Source of the DNA: Candidatus Nanopelagicales bacterium
GTDB taxonomy: Bacteria > Actinomycetota > Actinomycetes > S36-B12 > GCA-2699445
Direction of reading: 5' to 3'
NCBI GenBank assembly: GCA_037045355.1
Contig: JBAOHO010000026.1
Location: forward strand, 310,001-374,000
DNA length: 64,000 bases
Numbering within the stretch: the first letter of the stretch is position 1; every line of letters begins with the position of its first letter. The notes under the pieces were generated by a model, which was not told where the DNA came from, made no database searches, and worked only from the letters and a program-made list of their open reading frames with translations. Below, piece by piece: positions 1 to 7,890 of the stretch. The position numbers were made by a program, and so were the translations under genes.

Positions 1-864
1 CGTGACCAGTTCGGGTCGATGGGAGACCCGGGCTGCGTTGGTCTGGAATCGCTCATCGGACGCGAGCTCCGGATCACCGATCACCGTGCACAGGGCCGCG
101 AACTGCCGGTCGTTGCCTGCGCAGATCATGATCTGGCGATCGGCGGTCGCGAACGTCTCGAAGGGGGCGATAGACGGGTGTTCGTTGCCGCGCATGTGCG
201 GCACGACGCCCGCCCCGACGTGCGCCTGGGCCTGGTTGGCCAAGGCGGAGAGCAATGACTGCAGCAGGTTGACCTCGACGATTTGGCCTTGTCCGGTGAT
301 GTCTCGGTGTCGCAGCGCGGCCAGGATTCCCATGCCGGCGTGCAAGCCGGCGATGATGTCGACGAGGGCTACTCCGGCCTTGCTCGGGTGGGCGGCGTCC
401 GGCCCGGTGATGCTCATGAGCCCGCCCACAGCCTGAACGACAGGATCGTAGCCCGGCATCCCGGCACCTGCTCCAGCGCCGAAACCGCTGATAGAGCAGT
501 AGACCAGCTGCGGCCTGAGGGATCGGAGCTCGTCGTACCCCAAGCCGAAGCGTGCCATTGTCCCGGGTGCGAAGTTCTCGATGACCACATCGGACCGCAG
601 CGCCAACGATCGGGCCGACGCCCGTCCGTCGCGTGTGGCCAGGTCGAGCGCCACGGACGTCTTGTTGCGGTTGACCGACTCGAAGTAGGTGGCCCGGCCG
701 CGGTCGTCGAACGGTGGGCCCCAATGCCGAGTGTCGTCGCCCGTGCCCGGGCGCTCCACCTTGATGACCTCGGCACCCAGGTCCGCCAACAGCATCGTGC
801 AATAGGGGCCGGCCAGGATCCGGCTGAAGTCCGCGATGACGATGCCGTCGAGCGCTCCTGTCAT
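1..864 (-). CDS. CaiB/BaiF family class III CoA-transferase (partial, C-terminus outside window)
   Basis: The minus strand carries 288 codons of an open frame that runs off the left edge. The N-terminus reads GIVIADFSRILAGPYCTMLLADLGAEVIK in pieces typical of the CaiB/BaiF (family III) CoA-transferases, followed by the family's VNRNKTSVALDL and FGLGYDELR stretches and a GQGQIVEVNLLQS segment. These enzymes move CoA between acids through an aspartyl thioester. The gene lies directly downstream of a glutaryl-CoA dehydrogenase gene on the same strand, so a succinyl-CoA:glutarate CoA-transferase role (like human SUGCT) is a reasonable inference. The start at 864 has AGGAGG ten bases upstream; three more in-frame ATGs at 885, 906 and 927 are created by a 21-bp repeat, the outermost overlapping the stop codon of the dehydrogenase (TGATG). 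The family is clear; the substrate is inferred. Confidence 0.85.
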   Translation of the reverse strand, partial: MTGALDGIVIADFSRILAGPYCTMLLADLGAEVIKVERPGTGDDTRHWGPPFDDRGRATYFESVNRNKTSVALDLATRDGRASARSLALRSDVVIENFAPGTMARFGLGYDELRSLRPQLVYCSISGFGAGAGAGMPGYDPVVQAVGGLMSITGPDAAHPSKAGVALVDIIAGLHAGMGILAALRHRDITGQGQIVEVNLLQSLLSALANQAQAHVGAGVVPHMRGNEHPSIAPFETFATADRQIMICAGNDRQFAALCTVIGDPELASDERFQTNAARVSHRPELVT

Positions 865-941
865 CGGCGGTAGGCCTCCTGTCATCGGCGGTAGGCCTCC
901 TGTCATCGGCGGTAGGCCTCCTGTCATCAGCGGTAGGCAGG
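861..941. repeat. 21-bp tandem repeat, four copies, spanning a gene junction
   Basis: Unit tcatcggcggtaggcctcctg occurs at 861-881, 882-902 and 903-923, with a fourth slightly changed copy from 924. The unit is seven codons long, so on the minus strand each copy adds MTGGLPP in frame and supplies an ATG plus an AGGAGG motif for the next ATG. The distal copy contains the stop codon of the acyl-CoA dehydrogenase and its last residues (AYR), so the repeat looks like a duplicated gene end/gene start. Confidence 0.95.
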
Positions 942-2108
942 GATTCCGGTCAGCGCTTGGCCGACCACCAAGGTGTGCATCTCGTTGGTCCCCTCGTACG
1001 TGAACACCGACTCGAGGTTGTTCATGTGCCGGATGACGGGATACTCCAGCGTCACGCCGTTGGCTCCGAGGATCGAGCGGGCCTCGCGCGCGATGTCCAG
1101 CGCCACTCGGGCGTTGTTCAGCTTGCCGACGCTGACTTGTTCGGACCGAATCCGGCCGGTGTCCTTGAGTCGGCCCAAATGCAGGGCCAGCAGCATCCCA
1201 TTTCCCAACTGGACTGCCATGTCGGCGAGTTTGCGCTGGGTCAGTTGGAAGCCTGCGAGGGGGCGATCGAACTGGTCGCGGCTCAGCGAGTAGTCGACCG
1301 CAGTCTGCAGGCAGTCGCGGCCCGCGCCAAGGGTCCCGAACACAATGCCGAAGCGTGCCTCGTTCAAGCAGGACAGTGGTCCCTTCAAGCCGGTGACTTC
1401 GGGCAGCACGGCGTCGGCGGGCAGGCGCACTGAGTCGAACACCAACTCCGAGGTGACTGACGCGCGCAGCGACATCTTCTTGTGGATCACGTTCGCGGTC
1501 ACGCCGGGGGTGTCCATGGGAACGACGAAACCCCGGATCCCCTCATCGGTCCGGGCCCACACAACTGCCACGTCGGCGACATTCCCGTTGGTGATCCACA
1601 TCTTGGATCCGTTGAGGACCCAGTCGCCGCCTTCGCGTCTCGCTGACGTGCGCATGCCTGCCGGATTGGACCCGAAGTCGGCCTCGGTGAGGCCGAAACA
1701 TCCCAGCGCCTCGCCTGTCGCCAAGCGGGGCAGCCACTGCTGTTTGTGCTCCTCGGAGCCGAACGTGTGAATCGCGAACATGGCCAGCGACCCGGTGACG
1801 CTGACCAGGGAACGGATTCCCGAGTCACCGGCCTCGAGTTCGAGGCAGGCCAGGCCGTAGGCCACCGCGCTCATCCCGGCACAGCCGTAGCCGGTCAGGT
1901 GCATCCCGAGAAGTCCCAGATTCCCCATTTCGCGGGCGAGTTCGCGGGCCGGGAGCTCGCCGGACTCGAACCAGTCGGCGATGTCCGGTTTGATCCGGTC
2001 GTCGACGTAGCGACGCACCGTGTCGCGGATGGCCCGCTCCTCGTCATCGAGGAGGATGTCGATGTCGTAGAGCTCGAAGGGGGTCTGGGGGACAGGGGGC
2101 TGGGGCAT
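927..2108 (-). CDS. gcdH: Glutaryl-CoA dehydrogenase-like acyl-CoA dehydrogenase
   Basis: 393 residues, the normal length for acyl-CoA dehydrogenases. FAD enzymes of this branch oxidise glutaryl-CoA and decarboxylate it to crotonyl-CoA. The sequence shows DSGIRSLVSVTGSLAM (the Arg matches the substrate-carboxylate Arg of glutaryl-CoA dehydrogenase), LGCFGLTEADFGSNP (FAD-binding), WITNGNVADVAVVWA, and TYEGTNEMHTL near the end, with the catalytic base at Glu372 and the GCDH-like tail LTGIPAY. The start ATG has GGAGG eleven bases upstream. The next gene downstream is a CaiB-type CoA-transferase whose possible first ATG overlaps this stop (TGATG), so the two are probably co-translated. Together they would activate glutarate and feed it to crotonyl-CoA. 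Isovaleryl- or other acyl-CoA specificity cannot be excluded from sequence alone. Confidence 0.88.
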   Translation of the reverse strand: MPQPPVPQTPFELYDIDILLDDEERAIRDTVRRYVDDRIKPDIADWFESGELPARELAREMGNLGLLGMHLTGYGCAGMSAVAYGLACLELEAGDSGIRSLVSVTGSLAMFAIHTFGSEEHKQQWLPRLATGEALGCFGLTEADFGSNPAGMRTSARREGGDWVLNGSKMWITNGNVADVAVVWARTDEGIRGFVVPMDTPGVTANVIHKKMSLRASVTSELVFDSVRLPADAVLPEVTGLKGPLSCLNEARFGIVFGTLGAGRDCLQTAVDYSLSRDQFDRPLAGFQLTQRKLADMAVQLGNGMLLALHLGRLKDTGRIRSEQVSVGKLNNARVALDIAREARSILGANGVTLEYPVIRHMNNLESVFTYEGTNEMHTLVVGQALTGIPAYR

Positions 2109-2133
2109 GCACTACACCTCCGGGATTGCCCCG

Positions 2134-2167
2134 ACCATACCTGATCACTATCGGAATCGTTATCCGA
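2134..2167 (-). promoter_or_regulatory. Candidate operator/promoter upstream of gcdH
   Basis: Upstream of gcdH, on the minus strand, TATGGT (2139-2134) is a fair -10 box. Next to it TCGGAATCGTTATCCGA (2151-2167) is an imperfect inverted repeat with five-base arms TCGGA/TCCGA, a plausible repressor site for the dehydrogenase/CoA-transferase pair. No regulator gene lies next to it. This is a pattern call only. Confidence 0.3.
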
Positions 2168-2209
2168 AAGCGCTGGAACCGTGGGCCAAAGGCGATGTGA
2201 TGTGCTGAA

Positions 2210-3112
2210 TCAGTGGACCGCCCGGATCTCAAGATGCTGATACCGCAGAGCCAGGCGCACGCCGACGACGATCAGAACCAGTGTCACCACCGGACTCGCC
2301 AAGGGTCCTGCGGCACCCCCGGACAGCCAGCTCGCCGATGTCGGGACGAGATGGAGGACCGGGTCCGGACCGCCGATCGCGGCCATGCCCAGAAGTGTGG
2401 ATTCCAGCCAACTCCAGCCGGCCTGGAGCCCGACCACCAGCCACAGGGAGCCGCGCTTCAGGGCCACCAGGGCGAGGACAACGCCCACAAGGACGAGATT
2501 GGCCAGTGTCATGACGTCGATGTCGCCGCGCGCAGCAGCCCGCACGATCGCCCACAGAACCGCCTGCCCGGTGATCGCCGCCCATGCGCTGATCTGGAGC
2601 CCGGTCACCTGCAGCAGGAATCCCCGAGACAGCGCCTCTTGCACAGCAGCGAGGAAGAGCCAGACGACAACCATCACGAGCGCGGGCAGGAGCGCCCCCC
2701 AACGCACAGGGCCACCCTCGGCAGGGGTCAGGTGGACCGATCCAAGCATCAGCAGCACGACGACGATCCCGAACGCCACCGCGGCCCCGAGACCGAAACC
2801 ACGCAGCACGTCCCTCCTACCCGCGCCCAGGAATCCCACAGTGCGAGTGGGGCGCTGCTCCCACCACTTGATCCAGGCGACGATCAACGCCAGCAGCACG
2901 GCGTGCAGCAAGATGACCGGGATCTGGCGCACCAGTGAGAGAGACGCGGAGTCGAAAGCGGGAGCCACCGGACTGACGATCAGGGCGGCGATGATCACCA
3001 TGAGGAACGCCAACGGGTACGCGAGCCACCAGCGGGTGAGTCTGACGGCGATCCCCGCGGCCTGGACCAGCGCGGAACTCACGATCGAGATCTGTCCGGG
3101 GTGACGCGTCAT
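2210..3112 (-). CDS. CPBP-family-like integral membrane protein with degenerate protease motifs
   Basis: 300 residues with about eight hydrophobic segments. The middle resembles the CPBP (CAAX protease/bacteriocin-processing, 'ABI') family, where EExxxR, FxxxH and HxxxN supply the metal site. Here the first motif reads QEALSRGFLL, the second LWAIVRA and the third GLQAGWSW, so the first Glu and both His ligands are replaced by Gln, Arg and Gln. If the family assignment is right the protein should not be an active protease. It is monocistronic, divergent from the PLP-enzyme gene at 3230; TACCGT at 3159-3154 on the minus strand could be its -10 box. Assignment to the family is moderate; the membrane nature is clear. 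Confidence 0.6.
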   Translation of the reverse strand: MTRHPGQISIVSSALVQAAGIAVRLTRWWLAYPLAFLMVIIAALIVSPVAPAFDSASLSLVRQIPVILLHAVLLALIVAWIKWWEQRPTRTVGFLGAGRRDVLRGFGLGAAVAFGIVVVLLMLGSVHLTPAEGGPVRWGALLPALVMVVVWLFLAAVQEALSRGFLLQVTGLQISAWAAITGQAVLWAIVRAAARGDIDVMTLANLVLVGVVLALVALKRGSLWLVVGLQAGWSWLESTLLGMAAIGGPDPVLHLVPTSASWLSGGAAGPLASPVVTLVLIVVGVRLALRYQHLEIRAVH

Positions 3113-3229
3113 CTGATCCTCTGGCGGGCTGCTTCCGGGGTTGGGCGACGCCTACGGTAACCCGGACGCCGTCGGGAGTCGGAATCCGATGTGCGGTAGG
3201 ACTGGGGGATCACCTGCGAGGAGGACGTC

Positions 3230-4690
3230 ATGGGTCTGCCACCACTGCCCGAACAGGGCATCTCACCAGCCGAGACTTTGGCGGGTATCGCCGAGTTGCG
3301 AGCGCGCGACCTGGATTTCACCAAGGCCACGAGTTATCACTTCGACACCGGCGAGGAAGTGGTGCGTGAGGTCTCCACGGCGGCTGCGGCCACCGCATGG
3401 GGACGCAACGGGCTGGACCCCACCGCCTTTCCCAGCATCGCTGCCATAGAGAACGATCTGGTCGCGGCCGCGATCGAGTTACACGGTGGCGGCCCGGACG
3501 CCGTGGGCACGGTCACCAGTGGCGGGACGGAGTCCTGCATGCTGGCCGTGCTCGGCGCCCGCGAGCGGTGGCGGCGCAACCACGAGGGAACACCGCAACT
3601 GCTGCTCCCCGTCACCGCTCACTCGGCGTTCCGCAAGGGGGCGTATCTGTTCGACCTAGAGGTCGTCGATGTACCCATGGACGACCATTTCCGGGCGGAT
3701 GCCACCGCCATGATCGACCTGATGTCGGACCGCACCGCACTGGCCGTCGTATCTGCGCCGAGTTATGCGCATGGGGTGCTGGATCCGGTGAGCGAGGTAG
3801 CGGCTGCAGCCGCGGACCGGGACATCCTGTGCCACCTGGATCTGTGCATCGGGGGTTGGGCGTTGCCCTTCGTCCTCGAGGCGGAAGGCCGTCCCCCGGT
3901 GGACATGTCCGTCCCCGGGGTGACCTCGACGTCGATGGATCTGCACAAGTACGGCTACGCGCCCAAAGGTGTGTCGATCATCCTGAACGCCAACTCCGAG
4001 TTGCGCGCCTTCCAGTGGTTCGCCGACGCCGCATGGCCCGGCTATCCCCTGATCAACAACACGCTCCTGAGCAGCCGATCGGTCGCGCCCGCTGCCTCCG
4101 CATGGGCGGTGTTGCATGTACTTGGCAGGGAGGGACTGCGGCGCATGGCGCTGCAGGCGCGGGCCGGGGTGTTGCAGTTGGCTGAGGGGGTGGAGCGGAT
4201 TCCAGGGCTGGCAGTGGTGGCAGCACCTGAGGCGACTCTGCTCGCCGTCACCGACACAGGTGCCCCTCAAGGTCCCGATGTCCGCATCGTGGCCGACGAA
4301 GCAAAACGGCTCGGTTGGTCGCTACAGGTGCAGCCCGCCCGCCATGGGGGGCCGTCCAACATCCACATCACCGTCTCGGCCGGCATCGCGGCCCGGGTCG
4401 ACGAACTGCTTGACGTCTTGCGCCGCGCGTCCGAAGCCGCTACCGGCCAGGGTCGGGCCGATCCAGACCCCCAGCTCGCTGCGGCGGCGGGCATGATCGA
4501 CGTCGCCGCTCTGGACCAGGACGCCGTTGCGGGGCTGCTGCAACTTGCAGGTTTCACCGGTGACGGGGGCGCCGTGGGGTTGCCCGACGAGATGGCCGGA
4601 ATCAACGCCTTGATGGAGTCGGCACCGCCGGCGCTGGTCGAGGTGCTGCTCAAGGCCGTGTTCGGCGAGGTGTTCACGCCACCCCGGTGA
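3230..4690 (+). CDS. PLP-dependent decarboxylase/sphingosine-1-phosphate-lyase-like aldolase
   Basis: 486 residues of a fold-type I PLP enzyme. TVTSGGTESCML (about 95-106) is the phosphate-binding loop, His131 in TAHSAF would stack on the cofactor ring, Asp204 in HLDLCIGG would bind the pyridine nitrogen, and Lys240 in SMDLHKYGYAPKG is the Schiff-base lysine. This combination, including HxDxCxGG and DLHKYGYxPKG, is typical of the sphingosine-1-phosphate lyase/group II decarboxylase relatives rather than glutamate decarboxylase. The substrate is unknown; bacterial relatives act on phosphorylated sphingoid bases or on aromatic or acidic amino acids. The ATG has GAGGAGG eight bases upstream. A methyltransferase gene follows 42 bp downstream on the same strand. 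Confidence 0.82.
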   Translation: MGLPPLPEQGISPAETLAGIAELRARDLDFTKATSYHFDTGEEVVREVSTAAAATAWGRNGLDPTAFPSIAAIENDLVAAAIELHGGGPDAVGTVTSGGTESCMLAVLGARERWRRNHEGTPQLLLPVTAHSAFRKGAYLFDLEVVDVPMDDHFRADATAMIDLMSDRTALAVVSAPSYAHGVLDPVSEVAAAAADRDILCHLDLCIGGWALPFVLEAEGRPPVDMSVPGVTSTSMDLHKYGYAPKGVSIILNANSELRAFQWFADAAWPGYPLINNTLLSSRSVAPAASAWAVLHVLGREGLRRMALQARAGVLQLAEGVERIPGLAVVAAPEATLLAVTDTGAPQGPDVRIVADEAKRLGWSLQVQPARHGGPSNIHITVSAGIAARVDELLDVLRRASEAATGQGRADPDPQLAAAAGMIDVAALDQDAVAGLLQLAGFTGDGGAVGLPDEMAGINALMESAPPALVEVLLKAVFGEVFTPPR

Positions 4691-4732
4691 GCGCCCGCGA
4701 TCGGGGCAGCCGCGTGGCGAGACAGGGCGCGG

Positions 4733-5518
4733 GTGCACCATGCTCAGGTCGTGACCGATCACCGCACCGACGCCGCCGTGAATGCCGACCTGTGGCGTCA
4801 CGTCAACCAGCAATACACGGACCAGCAAGCCGACGAGATGTGGTCCCGCCCTGACATCGGTTGGGGGATCTTCTCGATCCCCGACTCCGATGTGGGTGCG
4901 ATCGGCGATGTGGCCGGCCTCGACATCGTTGAGTTGGGCTGTGGCACCGCCTACTTCTCGGCGTGGCTGGCGCGTCGTGGCGCTCACCCGGTCGGCGTCG
5001 ATGTCTCGGCCGAGCAACTGGCCTCGGCTGCCCGGTGTCAGCGGCAGTACGGCCCCTCTTTCCCGCTGGTGCTCGCTGACGCGGTGGCAGTGCCGCTGTC
5101 CGACGACTCGTTCGATCTGGTGATCAGTGAGTACGGTGCGAGCCTGTGGTGTGATCCCGCCGGCTGGATCGGCGAGGCCGCCCGGTTGTTGCGGCCCGGA
5201 GGTCGTCTGCTCTTCCTCACGAACAGCGTCTTGGTCACCTTGTGTGTCCCTGAGGACGAGGGTCCGGCAACCGAGGTACTGCAACGCAGTCAGCCCGATG
5301 TCCGCCGAATCCATTGGAGTGACGGCGGGATCGAGTTCCACCCCTCACATGGCGAACTGATCGAGATCCTGAGTCGGCACGGATTCCGGGTGGAACGCTT
5401 GCGTGAACTCTATGCTCCCCCGGGGGCACAGGAGCATTCCTACTACCAGATCGCCGTGCCGCAGTGGGGAGAACGCTGGCCGGTGGAGGACCTGTGGGAG
5501 GCGACGCTCAGGGGATGA
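4733..5518 (+). CDS. Class I SAM-dependent methyltransferase
   Basis: 261 residues. IVELGCGTAYFSAWLARRG is motif I (SAM-binding glycine loop), GVDVS holds the acidic residue for the ribose, and DDSFDLVISEYG and LLRPGGRLLFLTNS are motifs II/III of the UbiE/COQ5-type Methyltransf_11 fold. The acceptor is unknown. A GTG at 4733 gives the longest frame; a second GTG at 4751 is an alternative, and neither has a strong Shine-Dalgarno. It follows the PLP-enzyme gene by 42 bp, so the two may be cotranscribed. It converges with the Suc/Fer-like gene, the stops being nine bases apart. Confidence 0.8.
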   Translation: MHHAQVVTDHRTDAAVNADLWRHVNQQYTDQQADEMWSRPDIGWGIFSIPDSDVGAIGDVAGLDIVELGCGTAYFSAWLARRGAHPVGVDVSAEQLASAARCQRQYGPSFPLVLADAVAVPLSDDSFDLVISEYGASLWCDPAGWIGEAARLLRPGGRLLFLTNSVLVTLCVPEDEGPATEVLQRSQPDVRRIHWSDGGIEFHPSHGELIEILSRHGFRVERLRELYAPPGAQEHSYYQIAVPQWGERWPVEDLWEATLRG

Positions 5519-5527
5519 CGAGTGTGG

Positions 5528-6403
5528 TCATGCGTCCAGGGCGCTCACCCGTTCGGCGCGGTGTTCCACCATCGTCACCGGCCTCTCGTGTGCGCAGGTG
5601 AATCGCTGGTCAGGAACCCGATGCGCGACCACATCGACCTGCAGGGTCAATCCCGACCCCGCCAGGGTGATCCTCCAGTTCGCGGGAGCGACCCGCTCGC
5701 TGCTCATGACAGTGAATGCATCGATGCCGCGCAGCCCGGTCTCCTCGTAAGCAGCTGCGCGGGCTGCCTGCACCGGCGCCGGGTCCGTTGAGCGACCGCG
5801 CAACAGCGACAGTCGCACATCCCCGCGCTCGGTGGCCGCCACCACCGATCCCGCATCGAGCGGACCCACGTAGCCGTAGTAGAGGCTGTGGGGAAGGACC
5901 AGGACGTTGGCCGCGAATCTATCCCCGCCCAAGTGCGAACACTCCCACGAATGGTCGGGGCGCAGTTCGGCCAACTCGCGGGCAACGGGTCGACCGGCGA
6001 TGGCGCAGCAACGGTCGTGCCGCCCATGTGTGCACACGAGATAGATCGGCTGGTTCATCGCAAACCCCTGCGACCAGTCGTGTTCCAGAATCTCGCCCAA
6101 GTCCCGGTAGGTGCCCCACGACACCTGGCGTGTTTCCGAGTTCACGAACGCGAAGATGGCCGGCGCTCCCGTCGCGGCGGCGCGCCCGTGCCGACGTATC
6201 AGCAGCGGTCGAGCCCCCATGCGACGGGCGCGGGCGGCCAACTCCGGGCCGGCCGGATCATCAAGGTCGGCGAGGGCGCCTTTCGGCCACGGTCCGCCAT
6301 GTTCCACCAGCAGATAGCCGGTGGCAGGAGCCGCTGTCGCGCTCAGCGGATCTCCCCGCTCGCGCGCGGCGGCACCGCAGCGGAAGGGTGTCGAATCACT
6401 CAA
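5528..6403 (-). CDS. Sucrase/ferredoxin-like (Suc_Fer-like, thioredoxin-fold ferredoxin) protein
   Basis: 291 residues matching the sucrase/ferredoxin-like family: GYLLVEHGGPWPKGAL near the N-terminus, then VCTHGRHDRCCAIAGRPVA and the conserved SHLGGDRFAANVLVLP. The family has a thioredoxin-like [2Fe-2S] ferredoxin fold; Cys, Cys-Cys and the WECSH Cys are the candidate cluster ligands. Function is undefined across the family. The start overlaps the end of the upstream JmjC gene by eight bases, so the two are translationally coupled and probably work together, perhaps with this protein supplying electrons. The repeat-peptide gene is at the head of the same strand group. Confidence 0.82.
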   Translation of the reverse strand: MSDSTPFRCGAAARERGDPLSATAAPATGYLLVEHGGPWPKGALADLDDPAGPELAARARRMGARPLLIRRHGRAAATGAPAIFAFVNSETRQVSWGTYRDLGEILEHDWSQGFAMNQPIYLVCTHGRHDRCCAIAGRPVARELAELRPDHSWECSHLGGDRFAANVLVLPHSLYYGYVGPLDAGSVVAATERGDVRLSLLRGRSTDPAPVQAARAAAYEETGLRGIDAFTVMSSERVAPANWRITLAGSGLTLQVDVVAHRVPDQRFTCAHERPVTMVEHRAERVSALDA

Positions 6404-7559
6404 CGGGAACGACCAACGACTCGACGAGCAGGCGGTGGATCAGAGGGGTCGCATCCGCAGATCCCGGGGCGGTCGCGGAGCAGAGAACTCCTCCGTCCAG
6501 CAGCAATCGAAGGGCGGGCTCGAAATGCTGTGGCGCCTCCACGCGGTGTGCTCCGGCGGTCACGGTGACCCGGTCGGCCGAGACATGTATCTCAGGACGT
6601 AACCCAGTGCGCCAGCGCACCGCAACCGTGGCCGGGTCGGCCTGCAACTGTCCCAGGATCGGGATCGGTTCGCATGGGGTGTCCTGGTCGAAGCCCTCCA
6701 CCAGCACTGCCGCCACCTCGGTCGGCGCAAGGGCGGACACCGCAACCGAGATCTCCTTCAGGATCGGTTCGACCATGGCGGTCAGCGCTTCATCGGACGA
6801 ACCGGCTCCCAGAGGAAGGTTGCGCCGCAGCTCCGGGTCGCGAGCGACTCGATCAAGTGCCGCTCGCGTCACGTCCCGGCCGGACAGGGTGTGGACGCCG
6901 ACAGTGAGGTGGATCGATACGCCCGCTGCGGTGGCCGCGCTGTGGAGCCAGCCGCGCGGCAAGTACAACGCGTCACCCGGGGAGAGGTCGGTGGCCAGGA
7001 ACGGCTCCTCAGCGGCGCGGTCAGCGACAAGGCCCCGGTACTTCTCCCACTCCTGGCCCGGCAGTGGGTGTTCCGTGACGGGGTTGTGGAGGGTCCAGTG
7101 CTTGGTGCCCGCCACTTGGAGAACGAAGACATCGTGCGTGTCGTAGTGCGCGGCGAAGCCCTGCGATTCCGGCGGGGTCACATAGGCATTGATCTGTATC
7201 GGATGCCCGATCTCGTGGGTCAGTTCTGCCGCGAATTCGCGTAGTGGCGGCCAGACCCGGTGCAGCGCCTGGAGGACAAGGGTCGCGCCCGCGGTCATGA
7301 GGGAGTGGATTTTGGCGCTGTCCGCCTGGTCTGCGATCCGCGCGCCAGCGCCACCGCCTGACGTGTACTGCGCCGCCGGAAGGACACTTCCGCCCCGGGC
7401 CATGCGCAAGAACGGAGTCCGCAGACCCCGGACGGCGATCACCTCATCGACTGCCGCAGCGCTGAACAGGTCCCCGAATCCCGCGGTGTGGGACAGCAGT
7501 GGTCGCTGCCCCCAGTAGTTCGCTTCGAACTGGGCGAGGTCGATGTTCAGACACCGCAT
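6396..7559 (-). CDS. JmjC (cupin_4/ribosomal-oxygenase-type) 2-oxoglutarate Fe(II) oxygenase
   Basis: 387 residues from the ATG at 7559, the usual length of the bacterial ROX/YcfD-like group that hydroxylates protein side chains. The N-terminus LAQFEANYWGQRPLL is the family hallmark. Iron ligands are visible as His138 and Asp140 (AAHYDTHD) and His206 (LPRGWLHSA); INAYVTPP and the LSPGDALYLP strand belong to the double-stranded beta helix. The frame stays open upstream into a low-complexity repeat, but substitutions among repeat copies are synonymous in another minus-strand frame, so I place the start downstream of the repeat. No good Shine-Dalgarno precedes 7559; coupling to the upstream small ORF (47 bp away) may drive translation. 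The substrate is unknown; the adjacent Asp-rich repeat protein is a candidate. Confidence 0.8.
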   Translation of the reverse strand: MRCLNIDLAQFEANYWGQRPLLSHTAGFGDLFSAAAVDEVIAVRGLRTPFLRMARGGSVLPAAQYTSGGGAGARIADQADSAKIHSLMTAGATLVLQALHRVWPPLREFAAELTHEIGHPIQINAYVTPPESQGFAAHYDTHDVFVLQVAGTKHWTLHNPVTEHPLPGQEWEKYRGLVADRAAEEPFLATDLSPGDALYLPRGWLHSAATAAGVSIHLTVGVHTLSGRDVTRAALDRVARDPELRRNLPLGAGSSDEALTAMVEPILKEISVAVSALAPTEVAAVLVEGFDQDTPCEPIPILGQLQADPATVAVRWRTGLRPEIHVSADRVTVTAGAHRVEAPQHFEPALRLLLDGGVLCSATAPGSADATPLIHRLLVESLVVPVE

Positions 7560-7605
7560 GACGGCAGGCCGCAGGGTGACCTGAGGCCCGCCGTCACTTG
7601 TGGCA

Positions 7606-7890
7606 TCAGGCGCCTGCGTCGGCTCCGCCATCCGCGCCTCCGTCGGCTCCGCCGTCCGCGCCTCCGTCGGCTCCGCCATCCGCGCCTCCGTCGGCTCCGC
7701 CGTCCGCACCGCCGTCGGCTCCGCCGTCCGCACCGCCATCGTGGCCGGCGCCTCCGTCGGCTCCGCCGTCCGCGCCGCCGTCGGCTCCGCCGTCCGCGCC
7801 GCCGTCGGCTCCGCCATCATGTCCACCTGGGTTGGCGCCGCCGTCGGCGACTCCCTCGCTGCCGGTGATGCCTTCGTCGTCAATAGCCAT
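7606..7890 (-). CDS. Small (Gly-Gly-Ala-Asp)n repeat protein upstream of the JmjC oxygenase
   Basis: 94 residues: a short leader MAIDDEGITGSEGVADGG, then about sixteen GGAD units interrupted by two His-Asp (GGHDGG, GAGHDGG), ending DAGA. GAAAGGGA lies five bases before the ATG at 7890 (a second in-frame ATG is at 7905). The coding frame was chosen because differences between the 24-bp DNA repeats fall at wobble positions here (GGA/GGC, GCG/GCC), whereas they change residues in the frame that extends the JmjC gene. No known family. It is acidic, unfolded in appearance, lacks a signal peptide or Cys, and sits 46 bp upstream of a protein hydroxylase. It could be a hydroxylation substrate, a peptide precursor or a structural protein; none is proven. 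Confidence 0.6.
   Translation of the reverse strand: MAIDDEGITGSEGVADGGANPGGHDGGADGGADGGADGGADGGADGGAGHDGGADGGADGGADGGADGGADGGADGGADGGADGGADGGADAGA
7612..7818. repeat. 24-bp tandem repeat encoding GGAD units
   Basis: Eight full or nearly full units of about 24 bp (7612, 7636, 7660, 7684, 7708, 7750, 7774 and a partial at 7798) with an 18-bp variant at 7732-7749. Copies differ mainly by t/g, g/a and a/g exchanges at every third base, in phase with the wobble position of the GGAD reading frame. Four of the six frames stay open here, which explains long spurious ORFs. Confidence 0.92.

Noticed and set aside
6396..7883. JmjC gene extended through the repeat to a TTG at 7883
   Set aside because: Substitutions between repeat units are non-synonymous in that frame but synonymous in the GGAD frame, and the extended N-terminus is not family-like. 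The ATG at 7559 gives the usual length.
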